A stretch of DNA of 13,807 bases from Planctomycetaceae bacterium (GCA_030616935.1 JAUWWJ010000011.1:1-13807), one strand, 5' to 3'; numbered from the stretch's first letter, positions 5,718 through 13,807 are shown. Numbers and translations are program-made. Notes: generated by a model not told the origin, from the letters alone.

Positions 5718-6779
5718 TTAAATTTGGCTGGCAGCGTCTTGAATCATTCCAACATAAACTGAAAAAACCCTGAAAATAACAACTATCACGAGGCCAGCTA
5801 CGAAAAGCCAGACACCACCACCAGCCGCTTTTGCTGCCGCCTCGAACCCTTTTCTTGAATTATCGGCAAATTGTTCACTCAGTCTCCCAAGAACCTCTGA
5901 AACTGTTCCAGATTCTTCACCAACTGCCAAACCTTCAATTAATTCAGGTGGAAAACGATGAGCAGCGTGAAGTGCTTCGGCTAGCGTATTTCCAGAGACC
6001 AGCCTTTCATTTACCCAGTGCGGGTCAATTGCCAGACCCGGAGCTACCGAACCACCAAGCGACACAAGTCTGCCTGCATCAAGTCCGGCACCTGCGGCCA
6101 ACGATGCGGCGTGACTCCAGGCAGCTGCTTCCCCATCTCGAGCAGCTGGTCCAATAAGTGGTAGACGGGTAATAAATCTACGAATGAAACCATGTGATCT
6201 CCATCCGCTAAGGACTGATCGAGAGACACATACCAAAACAACGAACAGGGAAAAAAGAAGTACACCGTACATCTTGAGACCCGACATACCAACAAGACCG
6301 AGACCAATAAAATCGAGTGCTTTTCCTCGCTCCAATTCAATCATCCCACTAATGAGAATAAGTAGCCCTACAACTGCCAGCGCGAGCACGAATTGGACTG
6401 CCGGTAAAACGAGGCTCGAACGAAGACGTGATGTAGTTTCTACTCTATGACTGATTACGCGAGATAGCTCTTTTAGTGTTTCGACATCCTTACCGGTTTG
6501 ATCACCAACAGCTACCATCCCCACGACTAACGGAGGGAACAGCCCCGTATGAGAAAGCGCGTCAGAAAGCATTTCTCCATTATCAAGACTACGCGTTCCA
6601 AGAGACAGGTGTGATTGCCAACGAGCAGGCATTCGCTTGACTTCACTTGCCCAGGCTTTCCGCAAATCAATACCTGCCCGTAGCGTTATTGCCAATCGCC
6701 CAAGCAGATCTGCCTGCAACCGGGCTGGCAGTTGTCGGCTCACAAGTCGTCCTGTCGCTTTTTGGGGTAAACCATGCAT
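5718..6779 (-). CDS. Type II secretion system F (GspF/PilC) family membrane protein
   Basis: The protein has 353 residues, somewhat shorter than typical GspF/PilC proteins (about 400), and shows the family's duplicated cytoplasmic domain. The first copy (about 20-118) ends FPPLVVGMVAVGDQTGKDVETL and the second (about 215-312) ends FPPELIEGLAVGEESGTVSEVL; the two halves are visibly related. Hydrophobic segments lie at about 121-145, 167-190 and 322-345. Family members form the inner-membrane platform on which pilins or pseudopilins are assembled, together with a GspE/PilB ATPase. No ATPase, pseudopilin or secretin gene is seen in the window, so partners must be encoded elsewhere or the protein has a changed role. 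The HEAT-repeat gene follows directly. ATG 6779 is chosen because it gives a complete first domain; Shine-Dalgarno support is poor. Confidence 0.85.
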   Translation of the reverse strand: MHGLPQKATGRLVSRQLPARLQADLLGRLAITLRAGIDLRKAWASEVKRMPARWQSHLSLGTRSLDNGEMLSDALSHTGLFPPLVVGMVAVGDQTGKDVETLKELSRVISHRVETTSRLRSSLVLPAVQFVLALAVVGLLILISGMIELERGKALDFIGLGLVGMSGLKMYGVLLFSLFVVLVCVSRSVLSGWRSHGFIRRFITRLPLIGPAARDGEAAAWSHAASLAAGAGLDAGRLVSLGGSVAPGLAIDPHWVNERLVSGNTLAEALHAAHRFPPELIEGLAVGEESGTVSEVLGRLSEQFADNSRKGFEAAAKAAGGGVWLFVAGLVIVVIFRVFSVYVGMIQDAASQI

Positions 6780-6927
6780 GCTTTATTTTCGCCATAAGGG
6801 GTTAGAATGTCGACAAACAGGCGACCCCTGCTCACAAGGAGGTGCACATCTGGTAGAACCCATAGATCGTTTACTAAGTAAATGAATTACTGCCCCCACG
6901 ACATTTTTGCACAAATCTACATTCATT
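6780..6927. promoter_or_regulatory. Divergent intergenic region between the gspF-like gene and tyrA
   Basis: This 148-bp gap must hold the promoters for both the leftward and the rightward operon. It contains the perfect palindrome TTTACTAAGTAAA (6870-6882), about 46 bp before the tyrA start, which could be an operator. No pair of -35 and -10 boxes is convincing on either strand. Confidence 0.35.
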
Positions 6928-7779
6928 ATGACTGCCCAATGGGACACGGTCACGATCGTCGGAGTTGGCCTTATTGGAGGATCAGCTGGTCTTGCTCTCG
7001 CCAAACGAGGAGCCGCAAACAAAATTATAGGTGTCGGTCGGTCCGACAGTTCTTTAGCGGCCGCTAAAGAACTCGGTGCCATAAGCGAAGGTACCACAAA
7101 CATCCGCGAAGGTGTGGCAGATGCTGACTTTGTTCTGGTGGCTACTCGGGTGAGTGTTATTGGAGATCAACTGGAAGAGATCGACGCATGTGTTCGCCCT
7201 GGCACACCCATCACAGATGCTGGCAGCACAAAACAGTCGATTGTTGATCGCTGGGAGCAGCGTCGCTCCTCTCGCACAGGCCAATTTGTTGGCAGCCATC
7301 CTCTTGCAGGAAGTCACCAACGTGGTCCACAAGCGGCAGACCCTACCCTTTTTGAAGGCAAACTAACGGTTCTTACTCCAGTGGAATCTACTCCGAAAGT
7401 AGACACTGAAGCCATCTCTGCTTTTTGGCAACAGATTGGTGCCCAGACATGTCTCCTTTCACCGTTGGAACACGACCAACTCCTTGCCTCCGCGAGCCAC
7501 GCTCCTCATATTGTTGCTGCCGCATTAGCTACGGCAACACCTCGTGAAGCTCATCGTTTCACTGCTGGAGGCTGGCGAGATACCACCCGAATAGCAGCTG
7601 GTGATCCTGACCTGTGGGCTGACATATTGCTCGATAACGCCAAGGCCGTCACCGCCCAAATTGAAAATTTTACGGAAGTATCTGATCAATTGCGACACGC
7701 AATCGAAGAAGGCGACCGGTCCACGCTCATCAAATTATTAACTCTCGCTAAGGAAAGCCGTGATGCTCTGGGAAGTTGA
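6928..7779 (+). CDS. tyrA: Prephenate dehydrogenase
   Basis: This 283-residue enzyme oxidatively decarboxylates prephenate to 4-hydroxyphenylpyruvate with NAD(P)+, the committed step to tyrosine. The N terminus forms a Rossmann fold with GVGLIGG (12-18). Family motifs follow in order: TDAGSTK (96-102), GSHPLAG (122-128), SHAPH (190-194) and GGWRDTTRIA (214-223). The length fits the simple one-domain-pair form; there is no C-terminal ACT domain, so tyrosine feedback through ACT is not expected. An in-frame TTG at 6907 would add seven residues, but ATG 6928 places the Rossmann strand normally. The gene overlaps the purL start by about 17 bp, which suggests translational coupling. It is the first gene of the tyrA-purL-purQ unit. 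Confidence 0.93.
   Translation: MTAQWDTVTIVGVGLIGGSAGLALAKRGAANKIIGVGRSDSSLAAAKELGAISEGTTNIREGVADADFVLVATRVSVIGDQLEEIDACVRPGTPITDAGSTKQSIVDRWEQRRSSRTGQFVGSHPLAGSHQRGPQAADPTLFEGKLTVLTPVESTPKVDTEAISAFWQQIGAQTCLLSPLEHDQLLASASHAPHIVAAALATATPREAHRFTAGGWRDTTRIAAGDPDLWADILLDNAKAVTAQIENFTEVSDQLRHAIEEGDRSTLIKLLTLAKESRDALGS
7750..7754 (+). promoter_or_regulatory. Shine-Dalgarno site deciding the purL start
   Basis: AAGGA lies 8 bases before ATG 7763 and 5 bases before GTG 7760, inside the 3' end of tyrA. The spacing favours the ATG. Ribosomes finishing tyrA at 7779 could restart here. Confidence 0.5.
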
Positions 7780-10729
7780 TGTCCATGACCGTCAGAACGA
7801 TACTACTGCTCAAGACCTCGTTACCGCTGGAAACGATCTCGGTTTTGACATTCACTCTGCTCATGCTGCTAATGGGTGGCTTATTGAGGGAGATTTGGAC
7901 TTCGATGAGGTTCGAAGAATAGGAACACGCCTCTTCACAGATTCCGTAACAGAAGTCTGCAGGGTGGCGAAAGTCGGAGAAGAGGAATTGGTTTCAATAC
8001 CGCCCGGCGCAGAAGAGGCTCATAATCTCATTTTGCATGTCCTCCCAAAACCTGGCGTGACTGATCCCGCAGCAGAAAGTGCCAAAGAAGCAATGGCCCT
8101 GCTTGGAGTGAATGCCACCGCAGTTCGGAGTCTTAAGAAATACTGGGTGCCCGCGGAATGCATGACATCAGAACAAGTTGCAGAGATTGCATGGAAACGA
8201 CTTGCCAGCGAAGCCATTCATGAAGTCATTATTGGCCCACTTACGCTTTCAAGGCTGAGTGGCGGCAGTAGGTGGAAACTGAAACGTGAGCATGTGCGAC
8301 TTAATGGACTGAATGATTCCGAACTTGAAGAACTGAGCCGCAAACAGTGCCTCGCTCTCACAGCAAAAGAATTGCATGCAGTACGAGATCACTTTAATAG
8401 CCTCGGCCGAGAACCATTCGAGATAGAACTTGAAACAATCGCCCAGACATGGAGTGAGCATTGTTGCCATAAAACTCTTGGAAGTCCTGTAGACCATATC
8501 GGACCTGACGGTGAGTCTCGCTATGACAACTTACTTAAAGAGACAGTTTTTGCATCAACGGAGACCATCCGAGAGCAACTTGGTCCAGACGACTGGTGTG
8601 TAAGTGTATTCAGTGATAATTCTGGCGTTGTTCGCTTTGATGGCGATCACGATATCTGTGTCAAAGTCGAGACCCATAATCATCCTTCTGCTATCGAACC
8701 ATACGGAGGTGCTGCGACCGGTCTGGGAGGTGTGATCCGGGATGTGCTTGGCACTGGGCATGGTGCAAAGCCACTTGCAAATCTAGATGTTTTCTGTGTC
8801 GCTCCTTTGGACACACCAGCTAAAGCAATTCCGCCTGGTATTATTCCACCAAAAAAATTACTTCATGGAGTTGTTGCTGGTGTACGCGATTATGGCAACC
8901 GAATGGGTATCCCAACCATTGCTGGGGCTGTGGCATTCCACCCAGGGTACCTTGGAAATCCTCTTGTTTTCTGTGGCACGGTGGGACTCATGCCCCGTGA
9001 TTCTGCGGATGGCCGTGTTGAACCTGGTGATCTCGTAGTTGTTGCTGGTGGCAGAACAGGCCGTGATGGCATCCACGGCGCAACGTTTTCCAGCATCGAG
9101 CTTTCAAGTGAGAGTGAAAGTCAATCGGGCGGATCAGTGCAAATCGGTCACGCTATTCACGAAAAAACGGTCACGGATTTTGTGTTGGCTGCATCTGAAG
9201 AACATCTTTTTCATGCCATTACAGACTGTGGGGCAGGAGGGCTATCGAGTGCCGTCGGAGAAATGGGGGCTGAACTAGGAGCCGAAGTAGATCTGGAAAA
9301 GGTACCCTTGAAGTACGACGGTCTCTCAGCCACCGAGGTATGGATTTCAGAAGCGCAAGAGCGAATGGTACTCGCGGTCTCTCCTGCAGAATGGCCTCGT
9401 CTTGCGGAGGTTGCCCGACTAGAAGGCGTTGAAGCAACTCCTATCGGTACATTTACGGGAAATGGCCAACTGGTCCTTCAGTGGGACGGTGAACGTGTTG
9501 GTGACCTCAATTGTCATTTTCTCCACGAGGGCCGGCCAAGAGAGCGTCTCCAATCCATATTTACACCACCACGACATCTCCCCGTGTGCTGGTCACTAAA
9601 AGATGAAAACTTTGAAACGGTTCTACTTGATTTACTTCGGTCCGAAGATGTAGCAAGTAAGGAATGGATCATTCGGCAGTACGATCACGAAGTTCAGGGG
9701 AAAAGTGTTCTTAAGCCATTACTGGGACCAATGGGGGGACCAGCTGATGCTACCGTGATACGCGGAGTATTGGGCCGACCAAGAGGCATTCTGATCGGCG
9801 TTGGGATTCGGCACCACCTTGGAACCATTAATCCGTTTGAGATGGCTGTTGGTGGTATTGTGGAAGCTGTTTCAAACTGTATTGCATCCGGGGCTGACCC
9901 AGAGCGAATTGCGTTGCTTGATAATTTCTGTTGGGGTGACTGCCGTCGACCAGATTCACTTGGAACACTGGTGGAAGCATGTCGTGGTTGTTATGAAGCA
10001 GCAGTGACTCTTCAAGCTCCATTTGTAAGTGGCAAAGATAGCCTCAACAACGTCTTTACCTGGAAAGACGACACAGGTGTCCTCAAAGAGCAATCAATAC
10101 CACCAACATTGCTTGCCACAGCAATCGGTCAGATAAATGATGTGAGTTTGTGCGTTTCATCAGATTTTAAACGAGCAGGCAATCGAATTGCTATTGTTGG
10201 GATTTCAACATCGGAACTTGGTGGTAGTCAACTTGCTGTTAGTGGCCGGGTAACGGGTGGTGACATTCCCAAAGTAAATTTCAAAAATTGCCAGAATGCT
10301 TTCAAGAGCATCTACGGATTAAACCAGCAGCAACTCATCGCATCGTGTCACGATCTATCTGATGGAGGGCTTGGGGTAGCTCTAGCTGAGATGGCTATAG
10401 GCGGCGGCTTAGGCGCTGACATAAACCTGGCAAAGGTACCGATCGATGATACTGGAAACCTTGCTAAACCCGATGAACTCATGAGTTTACTACGCGTTGT
10501 ATGTACTGAAACGCCTGGACGATTCTTGATAGAAGTCAAGGAAGAGAACGCGTCTGAAGTAGACAGAATACTTCACGGGAGCACGTGGTCGTGGATTGGA
10601 AGTGTCACGAACGACAGTTTGCTTACAATTCGCTGTGGTGAAGATTCAATTGTTAGCCAAACATCGGTTCACAAACTTGCAACCGCATGGCGGGAGCAAA
10701 GTACTGCTCAAACACACGGCAAGTCTTAA
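7763..10729 (+). CDS. purL: Phosphoribosylformylglycinamidine synthase PurL with two N-terminal PurS-like modules
   Basis: PurL converts FGAR to FGAM using ATP and ammonia from PurQ, the fourth step of purine synthesis. The protein has 988 residues, longer than the usual stand-alone bacterial PurL (about 600-750). Residues 88-160 read like PurS (HVLPKPGVTDPAAESAKEAM, then LGVNATAVRSLKKYWV), and residues 1-72 look like a second, more diverged PurS copy. This matches the PurS-pair region of the large one-chain PurL. The synthetase core follows with AQTWSEHCCHK (227-237), ETHNHP (303-308), TDCGAGGLSS (487-496), YDHEVQGKS (640-648), GKDSLNN (757-763) and HDLSDGGLG (863-871). No glutaminase domain is present; PurQ is encoded next. 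A GTG at 7760 is an alternative start, but ATG 7763 has an AAGGA 8 bases upstream. The start overlaps the tyrA end. Confidence 0.95.
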   Translation: MLWEVDVHDRQNDTTAQDLVTAGNDLGFDIHSAHAANGWLIEGDLDFDEVRRIGTRLFTDSVTEVCRVAKVGEEELVSIPPGAEEAHNLILHVLPKPGVTDPAAESAKEAMALLGVNATAVRSLKKYWVPAECMTSEQVAEIAWKRLASEAIHEVIIGPLTLSRLSGGSRWKLKREHVRLNGLNDSELEELSRKQCLALTAKELHAVRDHFNSLGREPFEIELETIAQTWSEHCCHKTLGSPVDHIGPDGESRYDNLLKETVFASTETIREQLGPDDWCVSVFSDNSGVVRFDGDHDICVKVETHNHPSAIEPYGGAATGLGGVIRDVLGTGHGAKPLANLDVFCVAPLDTPAKAIPPGIIPPKKLLHGVVAGVRDYGNRMGIPTIAGAVAFHPGYLGNPLVFCGTVGLMPRDSADGRVEPGDLVVVAGGRTGRDGIHGATFSSIELSSESESQSGGSVQIGHAIHEKTVTDFVLAASEEHLFHAITDCGAGGLSSAVGEMGAELGAEVDLEKVPLKYDGLSATEVWISEAQERMVLAVSPAEWPRLAEVARLEGVEATPIGTFTGNGQLVLQWDGERVGDLNCHFLHEGRPRERLQSIFTPPRHLPVCWSLKDENFETVLLDLLRSEDVASKEWIIRQYDHEVQGKSVLKPLLGPMGGPADATVIRGVLGRPRGILIGVGIRHHLGTINPFEMAVGGIVEAVSNCIASGADPERIALLDNFCWGDCRRPDSLGTLVEACRGCYEAAVTLQAPFVSGKDSLNNVFTWKDDTGVLKEQSIPPTLLATAIGQINDVSLCVSSDFKRAGNRIAIVGISTSELGGSQLAVSGRVTGGDIPKVNFKNCQNAFKSIYGLNQQQLIASCHDLSDGGLGVALAEMAIGGGLGADINLAKVPIDDTGNLAKPDELMSLLRVVCTETPGRFLIEVKEENASEVDRILHGSTWSWIGSVTNDSLLTIRCGEDSIVSQTSVHKLATAWREQSTAQTHGKS

Positions 10730-10740
10730 GGAAAAACTAC

Positions 10741-11520
10741 ATGCTTTCCCCTCGCGCTCTCATTCTTCGTGGACCGGGTACGAATTGTGACCAAGAAACC
10801 GCTTATGCCTTTGAACGTGCCGGTGGTCATACGAAACGCATACACGTTCAGGCACTCGCTGAATCCCCTTCTCTTCTGGATGATTTTCAAATTTTTTGTA
10901 TCCCCGGTGGCTTTTCATATGGTGATGATATTGCCAGCGGACGAATATTAGCGATTGAATTGACCGAACGTCTCGGTGATACACTCCGTCGCTTTCATGA
11001 GAGAGGTGGACTAATTCTTGGAATTTGCAATGGATTCCAAGTACTCTTGCAAACGGGACTGCTTACTCCCGATTCTGCCCCTAACAAACAAGTCGCCACG
11101 CTTGCACAAAATGCCTCCGGGAGATTCATTGATTGCTGGGTACGATTACAAGCCACCCCAGGGAACTGTGTCTTTCTTCGTGGACTGGACCACTTTGAAT
11201 TGCCTGTTGCCCACGCCGAGGGACGCTTCACCACTGCTGACAAAACATTCCTCCAGCACCTCGACTCACGTGGCCAATTTGTACTTCACTATGCCGAGAG
11301 CAGTGATGGGCAGCAGACCAACCCAAATGGATCCGAGCAAAACGTAGCTGGCATGTGTGATCCAACAGGCCGAATCTTCGGCCTCATGCCACACCCAGAA
11401 CGCTTCATTGACGCGACACAGCACCCTGCCTGGGTGGGCCGAATGGACCCTCATGCTGATGGTGCTGGCTTAACATTTTTCCGCAATGCACTGCGTGTAA
11501 TAGGAAAAGATTTAGGTTGA
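10741..11520 (+). CDS. purQ: Phosphoribosylformylglycinamidine synthase glutaminase subunit PurQ
   Basis: PurQ is the class I glutamine amidotransferase subunit that releases ammonia from glutamine for PurL. The 259 residues show all key parts: ILRGPGTNCDQE near the N terminus (8-19), PGGFSYGDDIASGR (55-68), the nucleophile elbow GICNGFQ with Cys96 (94-100), and the His218/Glu220 pair in LMPHPERF (215-222). The C terminus is the usual form, and the length is slightly above that of small PurQ (about 225-230). The frame is open upstream to 10687, but ATG 10741 is chosen because an AAGGA lies 8 bases before it and the protein begins at the expected strand. It follows purL by 11 bp and is clearly in the same operon. 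Confidence 0.95.
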   Translation: MLSPRALILRGPGTNCDQETAYAFERAGGHTKRIHVQALAESPSLLDDFQIFCIPGGFSYGDDIASGRILAIELTERLGDTLRRFHERGGLILGICNGFQVLLQTGLLTPDSAPNKQVATLAQNASGRFIDCWVRLQATPGNCVFLRGLDHFELPVAHAEGRFTTADKTFLQHLDSRGQFVLHYAESSDGQQTNPNGSEQNVAGMCDPTGRIFGLMPHPERFIDATQHPAWVGRMDPHADGAGLTFFRNALRVIGKDLG

Positions 11521-11595
11521 CCTCGAACGGCTGTTCTTCCTACTCTCTTCTCCCCAACTGGTTCCTTCCCTCAATCTCCTGCTGTTGGACGCGTC

Positions 11596-12531
11596 ATGGA
11601 TTCTCGGAGTCACACTTCCGTAGTCTATCTACGGCTTCTGACAACTTTCGTATTCATCATTCTATTTACCAGTGGTTGCCAAACACCGTTTGGTAATAGT
11701 TTTCTCACACCAGCAACAACTGAAGATCTTGAGGAACAATTCAGTGGTGTTTCAGATCTGTCGGCTTCTAGCAGTCATCTTGAAACCATCCCTCTCGAGT
11801 TTACCTTCTTACGCTATGCTGAAGAAGATATCGAACTTGGTGATGAACTATGGAACGTTATTGATGAACAATATATACCAACAAGTCTTCGCCATCGTCT
11901 CAATGGAAACGGCATCCGTGCTGGTGTTATTCGCGGTGATATCCCTGCCGCATTAGCTAAACGATTTTCTACTACGTTTGATACTACTCAAGGCGAAGCT
12001 GACGACAGTCCGTTAGCGGCTGACAGAACTGTTGTAAAACGTGTGATTCAAACACTTCCAGGTCGTACAAATGAAATCGTTTCAACTCCACGCCTTGAAG
12101 AACTCATCCTCTTAGAGCACGACAGTCGGTCGACTGTCGATACTGTGTCGGGCCAAACCTACAGAGATGCCAGCGCAATATTTGACGTCCGAGCGACACC
12201 GTCCGCTGATGGAGGGATCGAAATCGAACTCATACCGCTTATTCGTCACGGGCCTATCGAGCGCAACTGGACTGGAGATGACGGTGCCTTTCGTCTCGAA
12301 GCCGGTCAACGTAAAACCGTTATGAACAAGCTGGAATTGAAACTACACCTACCAGCAGACGGCATACTCGTTCTTTCGTCTGTTGGCCCTCCCTCATCCG
12401 GACTGGGCGATGCTTTCTTTCGTGACCCTCAAGGTCGACACGAAGGACGCCGGCTCCTAGCCATACGATCAATGACACGAACGGTTGACCCTATGTTTTC
12501 TGAAAGTTCAGTGATCCATTCTAGAAACTGA
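11596..12531 (+). CDS. Putative lipoprotein of unknown function
   Basis: The protein has 311 residues. The N terminus has Arg residues, a hydrophobic stretch (11-24) and FTSGCQ (24-29), an acceptable lipobox with Cys28 as the lipid-carrying residue, so the protein is probably exported and anchored in a membrane. The mature part is mixed alpha/beta with no cysteine-rich or catalytic motif recognised. It contains LEFTFLRYAEEDIELGDELW (67-86), an IRAGVIRGDIPAAL stretch (107-120) and a C-terminal beta-rich part with LELKLHLPADGILVLSS (246-262) and GRRLLAIRS (284-292). Similar C-terminal strand patterns occur in secretin-type outer-membrane proteins, but that is only a suggestion. It lies 75 bp after purQ, behind a pyrimidine-rich gap, and 197 bp before the SAF-domain gene. 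No family assigned. Confidence 0.7.
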   Translation: MDSRSHTSVVYLRLLTTFVFIILFTSGCQTPFGNSFLTPATTEDLEEQFSGVSDLSASSSHLETIPLEFTFLRYAEEDIELGDELWNVIDEQYIPTSLRHRLNGNGIRAGVIRGDIPAALAKRFSTTFDTTQGEADDSPLAADRTVVKRVIQTLPGRTNEIVSTPRLEELILLEHDSRSTVDTVSGQTYRDASAIFDVRATPSADGGIEIELIPLIRHGPIERNWTGDDGAFRLEAGQRKTVMNKLELKLHLPADGILVLSSVGPPSSGLGDAFFRDPQGRHEGRRLLAIRSMTRTVDPMFSESSVIHSRN

Positions 12532-12728
12532 CAAAATGGGCAGTTTTGGAGGTCCAACGGGCTTTCTTTCTGGTGGATTGGTTCGAACGTGACATTTATG
12601 CCGATATCAGTTCATAAGCGGCTTTTTATTTCGTCGGTCAAAGACCCGTATGAGATGTGTCTCTCTGACTGACGCTGTATTCCAAGAGTTCTGGTGACCA
12701 AAAACACTACGGCCCACAAGGCAAAGCA
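12532..12728. other. Gap before the SAF-domain gene
   Basis: AAACTG (12525-12530) and CAGTTT (12541-12546) can form a short stem just at the stop of the lipoprotein gene, but no T-tract follows, so it is a poor terminator. I see no further gene or clear promoter in these 197 bp. Confidence 0.35.
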
Positions 12729-13807
12729 ATGAGTAGCAACGGCACAAAAAAACCTACGAACAAAACGCTTCAGCGACCCAAAGCAAGTACCGTTTTCGCT
12801 GCTGCTTTCCTCGCCGGTGCAACTGCTGCAGTTGGTGTCAATCGTGCTTTGGATGTCCACATTGCCCAAAACGTACCTCAGGTAGAGAGTGAATCTATTT
12901 TCGTTGCTCTTCGATCGTTGCCGAAAGGTTCGCCTGTCACAATCTACGACGTAGCCCTCCGTGATTGGCCGGTTGCCATGCTTCCGACAACTGCATTACG
13001 GTCTGATGCCACGTTTGATGGAGTAGTGCTTCGTCACCCCCTTCGTGAGGGCCAGCCCGTTCTTTCTCTTCAACTTGCGAAAAGCACCTCTGCACAACAG
13101 CAGCAAATTGCATCTGTAACGCAGGCAACACGAAGAACAAACCAACCACAAAGAACAGCTGCCCCTGCTTTTATTCCCTACAATGCTGCACCGCCAATTC
13201 CAGCGACATTAGCCTCTGCGCAAAAGCAGATGGCCGAACATGCTGCAAAAGATTTAAAAACACCGATGCCGGCCCAAAAACAATCAGAGTCGGACAGTCA
13301 ACCAGAGGTTCAAAAGAACACGTCGATGGAAGACGTCGTATCCGTCGAGGCAACCCCGGCTTTAGAACAATCAAAGGGTATTCAAGGCACGCTTCCTGAA
13401 CCACTTCAAAAGGAAGAAGATGAGCGTACAGGAGACGATCTTGTGCTCTCCGAACAAACAGTTTCAGACGAAGTGGACCAGAGTACAGAACCTCTCCCCC
13501 AAGTGCTTCCATCTGCTTCCGCAGATATAGCAATGGAGTCAGCCAAAGTGGTCGAAGAAAAAGGTGATGGCATTGAAAATCTAGTGGAAGAAAATTCTGT
13601 AAAAACGACAGGAGAAGAACCTGCTTCCACACCAGGCATTCAGCCTCATGACAGTCCACTGACTCAAACAGCTGAGGCCGGTGATAAAAAAGTCGAGGCC
13701 GTATCAGAAGTCGTGGTAACAGAAGCAGAACCTCTCTCAACACCAACTGAGGAAAAGGATGCTGTAAAGCAAGAGCCCACTCCCAAGCAGTCACTCGCAA
13801 CAACACC
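12729..13807 (+). CDS. SAF-domain membrane protein (CpaB/FlgA-like), 3' end beyond window
   Basis: ATG 12729 opens a frame with no stop through the window end: 359 codons. A basic N terminus (KKPTNKTLQRPK) precedes one hydrophobic segment (about 21-38), as in a membrane anchor with the bulk outside the cytoplasm. Residues about 55-118 resemble a SAF domain: FVALRSLPKGSPVTIYDVAL, then a WP pair (80-81), then GVVLRHPLREGQPVLS. This order is shared by CpaB (Flp pilus) and FlgA (flagellar P-ring chaperone). After residue 120 the protein turns into a long Gln-, Pro-, Thr- and Glu-rich low-complexity region with many VEA/EAEP-like runs, probably disordered, still continuing at 13807. An upstream in-frame TGA (12666-12668) limits the start, and AAGG lies 7 bases before the ATG. 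Exact role undetermined. Confidence 0.75.
   Translation, partial: MSSNGTKKPTNKTLQRPKASTVFAAAFLAGATAAVGVNRALDVHIAQNVPQVESESIFVALRSLPKGSPVTIYDVALRDWPVAMLPTTALRSDATFDGVVLRHPLREGQPVLSLQLAKSTSAQQQQIASVTQATRRTNQPQRTAAPAFIPYNAAPPIPATLASAQKQMAEHAAKDLKTPMPAQKQSESDSQPEVQKNTSMEDVVSVEATPALEQSKGIQGTLPEPLQKEEDERTGDDLVLSEQTVSDEVDQSTEPLPQVLPSASADIAMESAKVVEEKGDGIENLVEENSVKTTGEEPASTPGIQPHDSPLTQTAEAGDKKVEAVSEVVVTEAEPLSTPTEEKDAVKQEPTPKQSLATT

Noticed and set aside
11521..11595. Possible terminator after purQ
   Set aside because: The gap is pyrimidine-rich, but only a 4-bp stem (GAAC/GTTC) is visible.
13171..13806. Minus-strand frame of 211 codons at the right edge
   Set aside because: It is Leu/Arg/Pro-rich and antisense to the SAF-protein tail; it is the expected shadow of a Glu/Gln/Lys-rich coding sequence.

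Overview
The window reads as a chromosomal piece of a bacterium, most likely a planctomycete-type organism of moderate GC content. This is an inference from gene style: a large PurL carrying PurS-like modules next to a separate PurQ, a secreted HEAT-repeat protein ending in a tryptophan-rich tail, an orphan type II secretion F-type protein, a SAF-domain membrane protein, and few strong Shine-Dalgarno sites. No rRNA, convincing tRNA, CRISPR array or intact mobile element was found.

Left edge (1-1333): the 5' part of a histone-deacetylase-superfamily gene runs leftward out of the window (start at 189). About 1.1 kb without a convincing large gene follows. The first part holds a near-consensus sigma-54 promoter (340-355), a hairpin, a possible 28-codon ORF, two strong Shine-Dalgarno-like stretches and a pair of overlapping perfect 13-bp hairpins (527-573). 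Together these look like an undescribed transcript of about 200 nt. The rest (574-1333) is unexplained.

Centre-left (1334-4837): a SLC13/DASS-type permease with two RCK_C (TrkA-C) domains, then a 350-bp gap with a 19-bp tandem duplication and a possible small leftward gene, then a 452-residue multi-spanning membrane protein of unknown function.

Centre (4845-6779, minus strand): a two-gene unit with a GspF/PilC-type membrane protein upstream and a secreted HEAT-repeat protein 18 bp downstream. From the shared divergent region the plus-strand unit tyrA - purL - purQ starts (6928-11520). It links tyrosine synthesis (prephenate dehydrogenase) to the fourth step of purine synthesis. PurL carries two PurS-like modules at its N terminus, so synthetase and PurS functions appear fused while the glutaminase PurQ stays separate.

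Right edge (11596-13807): a lipoprotein-like protein of unknown function, then a membrane-anchored SAF-domain protein with a very long acidic, low-complexity C-terminal region, cut by the window end. SAF proteins of this layout occur in Flp pilus (CpaB) and flagellar (FlgA) assembly, so these two genes may belong to an envelope secretion or pilus-like apparatus, but the window does not prove it.
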